In this document: one piece after another, positions 47,725 to 57,664 of the stretch
Layout: each line of letters begins with the position of its first letter
Numbering within the stretch: the first letter of the stretch is position 1
Assembly: GCF_000203795.2 (NCBI RefSeq)
Contig: NW_006281105.1
Location: forward strand, 868,001 to 932,000
DNA: 64,000 bases
Reading direction: 5' to 3'
From: Batrachochytrium dendrobatidis JAM81
Taxonomy: Eukaryota; Chytridiomycota; Chytridiomycetes; Rhizophydiales
Made by a program: the position numbers and the translations under genes
The notes under the pieces: model-generated
What the model saw: only the letters and a program-made list of their open reading frames with translations
Database searches by the model: none
What the model was told of the DNA's origin: nothing

Positions 47725-49299
47725 TCATCCTTTATTATGACGGTTTCCCCATCCGCGAGGATTTTCGTCTTTAAACTCGTCAAACGCACGGGCTTTGTAC
47801 ATTTCTGCCTCAATTGCAGCATCATCATTATCTGCAGCAACAACCTTTTCTGGTCGCTCCCTGTATCACCAAATATAAAAGGGATATTGTCAACTACGGT
47901 GAATATCCACATATGCTTTGCTAAACCCAAAGCTGTTCAAATGCACTCAAGCACTTACGTTCCGCCAGATAAAAAGTTGCCACGAGCAATCTCTCGTTCA
48001 AGATATTCGTCAATAGTCATTGTGGGTAGATTGTGGCCAGATTTGAATACATTTTCCTTGATAGCCTCGCGCTGGCTTCGAACAATAAAAGGTCTCAGCG
48101 GCTAGATTCATCAATGATCAGTTTTGGTGAATCATATGCATCCATAAAAATAACAGGATAAAATAGATATTTACTTTGCCCTTTGCATCCATCAAGGGAC
48201 CAGTCAGATCTGCAAGCTTTCTATGCGCAACTCGAGACTCGACACGATCAGCGGAGCTACCAGATATAGACATCGACGTTCTCTGCTCTGTTTCACTCCT
48301 TTTTTTAGCAAACTCTAGCATCTCCTTTTCATCTTTGATCATCCTCAATGATGCAATCGACTTTTGGATAAACAGTTGAATAGTGGTCATAAGAATCTGA
48401 CGCTCCACATCATCTACATCGACCTCTCCTGAATTTGCATTCATTTGATCCTTAAGCTGGAGCTGCTCAGTTAGTGCTTTAAGCTGAATTTTGACATCTC
48501 GCTCCATCTTGAATCGTGCAATTTTCTCATTGCGCCTGAGATCTGCACTCAAAGTCAGTTGACCCAATTCTGATAACAGATACTGCTTGTCTGATTTGGT
48601 GAGGATTTCGTACTCCTCTAATCGTCCCAAAAAAGCACGCAAATGTTCCTATCAATAGCATTTGCAAGTTAATGTATTGCAATCAAATCAGGGCCTTGAT
48701 AAATCAACGATACAATTGAAATGCATCTAGTGATAGAATCCATACATTTGCATTTGACAAATCGGCTCCTCGATCTTGACTCACAGCTTGCAAAATGGTT
48801 TCACCAAGATAGGCATCTAGTAAAATGAATCTAATCGAAAAGTACATTGGCTACAAAACTTTCAAATAATATAACAAGCTTTTACACAGATTGTTTATGA
48901 AAACTGAACAGACTCGATGGTGACTACCTTAGGTCGCCAGTATTGATATCTTCTAGAATTTCGTTTGAGCTGAACAGACTCAAACTCTCCACCTTTTGCT
49001 TGCATTCTGAAAACAGACCGATTGCTTGGCTCACCATTTTCTATATATGATGATTGTTGCATATACCAATACCATTAGTGATCTATAAGCAGTTCAAGTG
49101 TATTGGATAGTTGTCGATTACAGGACTTTGAGCCCATTCAGGTTTAGATGGAATGTAGGGGAGTAAAACACACCTGGTATTCAGGGTCAGAACCAGAAAG
49201 ACCGCAGTCTTCTAGTTTAGAGTATATGCTTATAGCTTTGCTGTACTGTTCCTTTAACGAAGGTCCGCTGTTACTGTTGATGGCTTCCGTTGCCATCAT
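47725..49299 (-). CDS. TAP42: TAP42 / IGBP1 (alpha4), PP2A-type phosphatase regulator
   Basis: Binds nascent and free PP2A/PP4/PP6 catalytic subunits and acts downstream of TOR. Six exons (49174-49299, 48928-49040, 48746-48830, 48175-48648, 47959-48101, 47725-47860) total 1077 nt, giving 358 aa. The helical N-terminus has SLKEQYSKAISIYSKLED and LLDAYLGETILQAV. Mid-region RRNEKIARFKMERDVKIQLK matches the conserved K/R segment that contacts the phosphatase. The C-terminus gives the signature PLRPFIVRSQREAIKENVFK, then GHNLPTMTIDEYLEREIARG, and ends NPRGWGNRHNKG. Start at 49299 gives MMATEA; an extra upstream 5' exon is possible because a TAG precedes the ATG. Confidence 0.93.
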
Positions 49300-49838
49300 T
49301 CTAGTTGGATAAATTGACTGATGCAAAGCAAGAAAGGCGACACAATATTGGACTAATTTCAAAGCATTCTCATGGACTCAATCTGACATTAAAAATCCGT
49401 CACAACAGTAAGGATCGAGCCTGCATGTAGTTTGACTTTCTGTGCAACAGTTATTGTAATATTGCATTCGACTGGTGCAGTTGTGCTCAAGTAAAGACAG
49501 CATTTGGCTGCAATATACACGAAGCATTCGTGGATTCAAATATATTCCAACACGAGCATCGCAATGCCAGCCAGCAATTCTTACCAAATTGCTGGCTGGC
49601 CAAATGCAAACTTTGATCACGTGAAATACACTTGCTTTCGGTAAATTAACGCAATAGCCAATGAATTTGTTTCTCGTGATGACCACCAGCTTAATTTCAC
49701 TATTTTCTTACATTGGCCCAATATTCAAGCTCACAAATTATCGTTTTTTCTTTCAGTTTGATTTTATATTGGGAAAAATCTCGATTTGCCATTACTTTTA
49801 CTGGTCTGCTTGATCATATCTACAAAAATACACATATT
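49300..49838. other. Shared upstream region TAP42 / UTP22 with hairpin and E-box
   Basis: 539 bp between head-to-head genes. Two structured signals sit close together: a perfect 14-bp inverted repeat (arms 49566-49579, GCCAGCCAGCAATT, and 49587-49600; loop 7 nt) and CACGTG 18 bp further on. The rest is AT-rich with no gene seen. Confidence 0.6.
49616..49624. promoter_or_regulatory. GATCACGTGA palindromic site upstream of UTP22
   Basis: CACGTG at 49618-49623, in the context GATCACGTGAAAT. It lies 216 bp upstream of the UTP22 start and 319 bp from TAP42. Candidate bHLH-factor site, inferred from recurrence at other head-to-head promoters. Confidence 0.45.
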
Positions 49839-52800
49839 ATGACAACGAAAAAGATTCGAGGATCAACCACAGTCGTGTCTGGATTCAAAGTCACTACAGC
49901 AAATTCTGCCCATCAAATTTCACCCAACAAAGTCTTGAAACCTACCAGTGTAGCCAAATCTATCACGGTAAATAATCAATCTCTCACTATCGATATTAAG
50001 ATATAATTGTAAGCTACTTTCATGTAATTAACCAAGTATGCTGTTTTAGAAGTTAAAACGAAAGCATGCTCTTGAACCTGAATCCGATCGAGAAATGACG
50101 TCAGATGACGATAAGATTCAAGAGTCTGAAGAAAGTGATCAAGATTTAAACGATGCAGATATGAATGGCAGTGAAGATTTTTCAAATCAACATGTATTGT
50201 CAGATTCTAAAGACACGGAAGCTAGCAAAGATGTGGAAGACCATGAAGCTCCAACCACCAAGCGTGCTCGATCTCAACCACCTTCAAAATCCGATTCGTT
50301 ATTCAAGGCTCCTACAAATGAGGAAATGCATCAATTCTCTCAAACAAATGTGTTGTACAAATCAAATTTGTTTAAAATGCAGGTGTGTTTTATTACTGTT
50401 GTACAATATACATGGTTTGATTGATGGCAAACATCCGGCTAATTTTACTTTTAATGAAACTAGATTGACGAACTGGTAAGGGAAGTTACTGATAATTTAA
50501 CAAAAACTAAACCGTTGGAAAAGGCTTTGCGTAGGCTGAAATCAATTTTGGATAGCATACCTAGTAGATCCGAGGTTTCTATCAAAGATGCAATTTCAAA
50601 TCTGCAAAAAGAAGGCATTTCCATTCCATTTGGAAATAATCATCCACCTGCCGACACTAAATGCAAATTTTCCTTTGAAAAACCATCTAAAGTTGCCATT
50701 GTTGGAAGCTTTCTGTTAAAGACGACCGCCAAAACCCCTTTTGGTGTGAATGTCGACATGTCCGTTCAAATGCCAGAGGTGATACTTGATTTTTTAATAG
50801 ATTTGTAGATGTACACCATCAAAATATAATGATTGGCGTTACAAACTAGACTTGACACTAATCGTATTTTGAATTTAGCCACTTTTTCAAGAAAAAGACC
50901 ATGTAAATCACAGATACTTTCACAAAAGAGCGTACTATCTTGCCGTTATTGCAGCCGAGCTTGAAAAGGAGTCAAACTCTGATCTCGGTGTCAAGATTGA
51001 GTTTGAGGCGTTTCAAAACGATCTACGCAAACCTATTCTTGTACTGACTTCCACAAAAGCAGCAGGAGAACTTGATTTTAGAAAGTCTGGATTTTGTATT
51101 AGAATTTTTCCCACAGTTTCATCAACAGTGTTCTCCGCTTCTAAACTGGCACCTGTCCGTAACAATGTTCGTCTGAAAGCAGATCATGCTTTAGCTACTT
51201 CCAGCAAAGTGAGCGAGGTTCAACCTGCTACACCTCACTATAACACACTTATTTTGCAAGATACAGTACTAGTGGCACATCTCAACTTTTTGCACCATCA
51301 TATTTCTGAATCTCCAGCATTCAAAGATGCGTGCATCCTTGCGCGTGTTTGGCTTGCTCAGCGTGGCATTTCCGAGTCGCAAAAGTGTGGGTATGGCATG
51401 AGTGGATTTTTAATGTCTATGATTATGGGATGGCTACTTCGGGCAACAGGAAAGCATTCTGCACGCAAGCTTGGTAAAGGATTCAGCTCCTATCAGATGT
51501 TTAAGATTACGATTGACTTTATTGCTGAACTGGATTTTACTGCATCTCCGCTGTTTTTAACCCCTTCGGGTGAGCCCATTTCTGAGCCTGGATACTCTGC
51601 AGAAGCTTTTTTGAAGCACTTTGATGTGGCAGTCGTAGATCCGTCTGGAAGAATTAATCTCGCTGCACATATTACGCAAGCAGCAATGGATGAAATTCAG
51701 CGAGAAGCCAAGCTTTCTTCAGCCATGTTCAAGGATCAGCTAACCGATAACTTTGACTCGCTGTTTTTGAAAAAAGTAGACCAACCACTATTGAAATACG
51801 ACAATCTAATCCGTATTCCTGGATTAACTACCATTCCAGCTGCCTACAAACAAAATCATGCTTTTTTGGATTTTCCTGATCCAGCGCTGTTTATGTTGCG
51901 ATATATTCCAAAGCTGCTCAAAAAAGCATTGACAGACCGCACAGTTCTTGTCACGGCGTTTGCTCCTCGAATGAACAGATGGTCGTGCTCGACGACCAAA
52001 GCCGAGGTCAAAGGAAAGGATACAGATATTACTGTTGGCCTCATCCTACACTGTGAAAACTCGTTGAGGGAAGTTGAAATGGGTCCAGCAGCAGACGATA
52101 CTACTGCTGTGACTGCATTTCGTTTGCTTTGGGGAGAAAAGGCAGAAACTCGTCGTTTTAAAGATGGTAGCATCACCGAGTCGGTTGTATTTGAAAGTGA
52201 TCATACTTTACAGCAACGATCGTTAATTGTGTGTCGTATGGCTGCACACTTACTTGCCCGCCACGCCAATATCTTGCCATTAGATGGTGTCACTTACTGG
52301 GCTGGTCTTGGTGGTAAATATATTAAAGCTCCCGGCATTGAGTCAATCACAAATAGCTTTCAGCCCGTTTTGGACGCTTTTCAATCTATTATGAAACAAC
52401 TTACAATGCTTAAAGGACTACCATTGTCCATCAATACTGTTATTCCAATTGCCGATGCACTGCGATATTCGTCCACATTTGTTCCTCAACCCAAGCCATC
52501 ACATTCTAGATTCAAAGATGGCTATAGACCCTACATTGACCCCCTATCTATTATTATTGAGTTTGAAAGCTCCGGACGTTGGCCAGAAAACTTGCGCGCC
52601 ATACAGAACATGAAGCGTGCATTTTACATTCGCATTAAAAATCTTCTCGAAACTCAGTATCCTGGCACCCAAGCATCTGTTTCAATTGGATCCAATGATA
52701 ATATTCAAGAGAGCGGATGGTTAGACGTGATACATACATCCGGTTATGTTTTTCGATGTCAGATCCACCTTGATAAAGAATTTGACTTGCTGAATCGTAC

Positions 52801-53955
52801 ACTTCAAGAGTTGAATGCGTCAGGAAGTCCGGCCGCACTCCTTTCTACCAAGGCTGCTCAGCGCACGTATCTTTGCCGATATGTTTACTTGCCATGGCAT
52901 GCTACTCATATGAAAAACCAATGTCTTAGATTGCCGTTTCTCCCTGTCACTATTCGTATTTTGAAAAGATGGTTGGCATCTCACTTGCTTCTTTCATCCT
53001 CAAATACGACAAGCATTCCTGAAGAGGCTCTTGAATTGCTTGCAGCATATGTGTACTTGCATCCAGCTCCATTTGAGATTCCAAACAGTGGTTATGCAGG
53101 ATTTCTGCGTGTTTTGGACTTGATTCAATCGTGGGATTGGAAAGACGAGCCACTTATTGTAGAGTTGGAGCGTGGCAAAATGACTTTTGGACTCATCAGT
53201 GACATCAAAGCCAACTTTAAACAATCTCGCCAACGCAACAAGACTCCCCCAATGTATATTGCCACTGAGCGTGACTTGGGATCTGAGTGGTGGACTACTC
53301 AACAGCCATCGCCCAAAGTTCTAGAGCGATTGGTTGTACTTGCGCGGTCAGCTCTTGTAGCATCTATCAGTAAATTTGATTCGTGTGTTGACAATGACAT
53401 TTCACAGCTCTTTACAACTCCATTAGCTGGATATTCGCTGATAATCCACCTCAATACACAAAAGTGTACGCGGTTTAGAGAGAACCTAACGTTTACTTCT
53501 GAAACCTCTAGTGAAGTACGATCCAAATTTAAAAATCTACTGACATTGCAAGATAAAGAAGCTGCGCTACTATGGGAATTTGATCCAGTTGTGTGCTATA
53601 TCCGTGATCTTGAAACAGCATTTTCTGGACTAGCCATGTTTTTTCACGACAAATATGGTGGAGATAAGATTGCGGTTGTATGGAATCGCGCAGTTTTGCA
53701 AAATTCCACATGGAAAACAAAGCTTCTTTACAATGCTTGTCCCGATGAGTCATTGGTATGTATTTGGTTGAGAAATAGATTCATACTTGCAGTTTACTAA
53801 TATGATTTATTTCAAATGTGATGTTGATAAACCTGTAGATGGACACTGTGGTGACCAAGGGATCCAAGCTTACAATCCATCCAAATATAGATGCTATGAT
53901 TGCGGAAATGGAGCGACTGGGCAATGGATTGGTGTTGGCAATTGAGCGTCGCTGA
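49839..53955 (+). CDS. UTP22: UTP22 / NOL6 (Nrap), small-subunit processome protein
   Basis: Nucleolar component of the UTP-C module that works on pre-18S rRNA. Five exons (49839-49967, 50050-50382, 50464-50778, 50879-53755, 53839-53955) total 3771 nt, giving 1256 aa. The N-terminus is basic then acidic (EESDQDLNDADMNGSEDFSN). Nrap-domain blocks are clear: FGVNVDMSVQMPEPLFQEKD with HRYFHKRAYYLAVIA, ACILARVWLAQRGISESQKC followed by GYGMSGFLMSMIMGWLLR (nucleotidyltransferase-like fold), and FVPQPKPSHSRFKDGYRPYI. The fold is polymerase-like but catalytic residues are not expected in this family. Exon 4 is 2877 nt without an intron, in sharp contrast to its neighbours. Tail-to-tail with the MGMT gene (70 bp between stops). 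Confidence 0.94.
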
Positions 53956-54025
53956 ATCAAAATTGATAAAAATAAAGGAAACTGAACGCATTTGCACCGT
54001 ATATACAGTGCTTGGAATGTATATA

Positions 54026-54646
54026 TCATTGAGTGGAATCCACACAACTAGCTATATCAGATGTACTTGTAATGGGAATAGCTGTTGAAAACTCAGAATA
54101 GTGGTTTAGCACTCTCATGTCTTTGCTCAAATATCCGTCTGAATCAAACTCTAATCCTTCAGATTTGAGCAAAATCAATTTACGCTCCCCATGATGACTG
54201 TCTTTTCCCCAATCGCCAAAAAAACCCCCAAGATAGAAATTGGATGAAATGACTCGATGACAAGGGACTGTCGGAGCAAAGGGGTTTCTTTTCAGTGCCT
54301 GTCCAACTGCTCTTGGGGATGAATGTAAAGCATCACTAATGTCCTTGTAAGTTGCAAATGATCCTAGTCAAAAATCATCCATCAAACAGTACGCTCAGTA
54401 AAATAGACTTGGGCATTACAAATCAAATGATTTTACAATGAACAAGTATATTGTTACTAGCAACGGTCGATACCTGCAGGAATCTTGATTGTTTCAAGAC
54501 AGTGCATGGTGAGAAAAAGGATTAAACTGATTGCACGATTTCCATCCGTAGTGATGATCAAGTGTACTATTTACCTGAAAGCACAGGCCATACACTTTAG
54601 ACTGGAACGCAGTGACTGAACCTGGAGATTGATCGGCAACGAGCAT
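54026..54646 (-). CDS. O6-alkylguanine-DNA alkyltransferase (MGMT-type), short form
   Basis: Repairs O6-alkylguanine by transferring the alkyl group to its own cysteine. Three exons (54575-54646, 54474-54483, 54026-54363) total 420 nt, giving 139 aa. The DNA-binding domain is recognisable: TAFQSKVYGLCFQIPAGSFA then TYKDISDAL, RAVGQALKRNP, and the active-site PCHRVISS with its cysteine (about residue 69). FYLGGFFGDW and HGERKLILLKSEG complete the domain. There is no room for the N-terminal domain found in typical MGMT. A 40-residue C-terminal tail is added. Exon 2 is a 10-nt microexon that completes the conserved IPAG. The intact PCHR argues for alkyl transfer rather than an ATL protein, in which the cysteine is replaced. 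Confidence 0.85.
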
Positions 54647-54696
54647 TAGGCATAGTTGGTTACAAATCTAAAATGCGATTTTGAAATCAATTTAGT

Positions 54697-54706
54697 ATCA
54701 CGTGAT
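54697..54706. promoter_or_regulatory. ATCACGTGAT palindrome in MGMT/UTP25 shared promoter
   Basis: CACGTG at 54699-54704 within a 10-bp palindrome identical to the one at 16174-16183. It lies about 50 bp from both divergent starts (54646 and 54752). Candidate bHLH-factor site; use is inferred. Confidence 0.5.
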
Positions 54707-54751
54707 TATTTTTATTATCTGAAATTTCTGCTAATAAAAAAGTTGAACTTG

Positions 54752-57464
54752 ATGGTAAAACATAGTAAATCTGCTGGTAGCAATGCCAAAACCACTAAAC
54801 GCACGGGGGGAAAAATGGCTCAGCCAGTATCAAAAGTGCAGAAACATATAGGCAAGCCATTTTATAAAATTATGCTTGATGACTCGGACTGATTTCTAAC
54901 TTGCTGCAATTTTCTAATTTACAAAGGTCAACCCAAGAAATTCTCCAGCCAAAACACTTTATTGGAAAAAGTTTCAAAAAAACAAATTGTTGAGCAAAAT
55001 GAAATTAAACCGGATCAAGACAGCACTCTGGATTTTGATCAAGAGTTGAGCGAATTAGATGAACAGGATCAAGGTATTTTTATATTATGATCCAGTGTTG
55101 ATGAGCTGCATGTTTAACAGGCTTTATATTTTTAGATCTCCTTCAAAATGCTGACGAGAGTAGTGACGATGCCGAGGAGGTGGAAGATGAAGACCAGCAC
55201 CTTGATCCTTTAGGTAGATAGTGTTATGTCACTAATAAAACTGTCGAGTTTTTTTATCTAACACAGCTGATCTACTCTAGATTTATATAGTAAACACTTT
55301 GGAGATGCCATGTCAGAGCCACTGGAAACTTTATCGGCCGCGGTTGACGCTGCGCATTGGACTATGGATGCAGATGAACACGAAATCCTCCATCGTATCA
55401 TGACATCCGTGCTTGTAGATGAACCTGCAATCACGATCCCTCAACCCACCGATCCTCAGTTGTCACTTGATAAGCTTGGAGTCAAGAGTCGTGTTGCAAT
55501 GCAATGGGATACAGTTAATGGGCAACTTTCCAAAAAAACTGGCAAGTCGGCAAATTATTGTAATAACAAATGGTAAAACCTGGTTTAAATACTAAATCGC
55601 TCTTGTCATATTTAGGAAAATCTGTTTTTACCCCGTTTCAAGCGTCTTTATTTCCATTGCTAAACTCGTATGCTGATGTGCTGTTTGCAAACCAATCATT
55701 CAACTTTGACAAAGATTATCAAAATCTGATTGCGCTCCATAGTCTGAACCACATCTACAAGTATGGTATATAATATTGTGTACTTGATGTTTAAAATGAC
55801 TAAGATCTTGTATTTTAGAGCTCGCGATCGAGTCATGAAGCACACTGCTAAAATCAAGGCCGATATTATGGCCAACAAACAGCCAATGTAAGTAGGATAT
55901 TTACAAAATTGTGGTTATGGCTACTTTACTGACTTGGATATCAATACGATCATTTTTTAATCTGCAGCGAATATCGTGATCAAGGCTTCACTCGACCAAC
56001 AGTTCTTATTATTGCTCCATTCCGTAACCGAGCCTTTCAAATTATTAAAACATTTTTTGCTCTATCAGGATGCACATCTCAGGTATAAATATCTATATTA
56101 TAGTAAAAACCATGGTTTACATTGACTCTAATTGACTTAGCCTTACTGTGTGGTAATAGGAGAATAAGAAGCGATTTATGGACGAGTTTTCACCTGTTCC
56201 TGGCGAAGATGAGGCTGATAAGCGCAAACCAGGTATGTCGAGCTATTGAGTGGTGACAATATGTGTTATACTAATACTTTTAGAATTTAGAGGATTACCG
56301 TAAAATATTTGCAGGAAACATTGATGATTGTTTTCGAATCGGCATCAGGTTTTCTAAAAAACAGATGAAGCTTTTTTCGCCATTTTATTCATCCGACGTT
56401 ATTGTTGCATCCCCACTTGGTCTTAAAATGATTATTGGATCCGAAGGGTAACCGAGTTTTGCCTTGCTAATTATTTGAACAGAGAATACATTTTAACAAT
56501 ATTTATGGTTTGACATGTAGTGACAGGAAACGTGACTTTGATTTTTTGTCATCCATTGAAGTAGTCATTTTGGATCAGGCTGAGATATTTATGATGCAGA
56601 ACTGGGATCATGTCAAGTCTATTTTTACTAGTCTTAATCTGATTCCTAAAAATGCACACAATTGCGATTTTTCCCGCGTGAGATCTTACGCTCTTGATGG
56701 CCGGTAATTGAATGAATTCCTGCTTTCACATTTGCTTTACCTATACGAACCATGCTTACATCATTGCATTATTGAAATTCAGGGCCAAATATGTTCGTCA
56801 AAATCTCATTTTTTCAAGCATTATATCACCAGAAATCAACGCACTTGCCAACACAGGCTCTCAGAATGTAGCCGGAAGAGTTAAGATTACTAGGGCATAT
56901 AGCGGCACCATTAGCGATGTAGCCAATCATGTTCCTCAACTTTTTCATCGTATGCATCAGCACTCTGTTCAATCATCGCCAGACACCCGCTTCACTTACT
57001 TTATTGAACAGATTCTTCCAACTCTTCGTCGCTCAATGATACAAAAACCTCACACTCTTATTTTCATTCCTTCATACTTTGATTTTGTTCGTGTTCGCAA
57101 TTATCTCACTGAGCACAACTACAGTTTTGGTTCAATTTCAGAGTATACGTCACGATCCGAGTGCGATCGGGTGCGACACCAATTTAAAATTGGAGACCTT
57201 AGCTTTTTAATCTGTACGGAACGATTTCACTTTTTCCGCCGAAACAATTTGCCAGGAGTAAGGAATATTGTGTTTTATCAAATACCAACAAACGCTATAT
57301 TCTATTCGGAGCTGCTGAATATGCTTGAACACAATGCTGGGGATTTAACATGCTCGGTCATCTATTCTATGTATGATAAACTTGCGCTTGAACGAGTTGT
57401 TGGATCTGTTAGAGCTGAGCGTATGATCAGCAGTGTCAAAGACACATTCATGTTTAAATCTTGA
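54752..57464 (+). CDS. UTP25: UTP25, small-subunit processome DEAD-box-like protein
   Basis: Nucleolar pre-18S factor (DEF homologue) related to DEAD-box helicases but lacking their catalytic motifs. Eleven exons (54752-54851, 54927-55073, 55136-55213, 55281-55541, 55616-55760, 55819-55887, 55968-56082, 56160-56232, 56315-56447, 56521-56703, 56783-57464) total 1986 nt, giving 661 aa. The N-terminus is basic, then acidic ([14 protein letters not shown]). Family marks: [40 protein letters not shown], and [17 protein letters not shown], where LDQAE replaces DEAD. The C-terminal half has [36 protein letters not shown] and [20 protein letters not shown]. Two introns (54852-54926 and 55542-55615) have GC-AG borders, without which conserved frames break. 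Confidence 0.94.
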
Positions 57465-57664
57465 TTTCCATACGCGCTTGTATATGGAAGTTTGGGATAC
57501 ATTGAAATAAAAGTGCTTAATGAAATACTTGAATAGACATATTCATCTGCTTGAGCATTTCATTAAAATATACAGCCTTGAATTTGTCTTGATTTCAAAA
57601 AACAAAAATATATTTTTCAACAGTTTCACAGTTTTGTTTTGCTGACGTAATAGCAACAACATCA

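Noticed and set aside
47441..47930. Long reading frame antisense to CCDC43 and spanning into TAP42
   Set aside because: It is a shadow of the Lys/Glu-rich CCDC43 C-terminus and the TAP42 last exon; the encoded sequence has no family character.
54840..54930. In-frame stop early in UTP25 (LDDSD then TGA)
   Set aside because: Removed by a GC-AG intron at 54852-54926; the joined sequence [12 protein letters not shown] is in frame.
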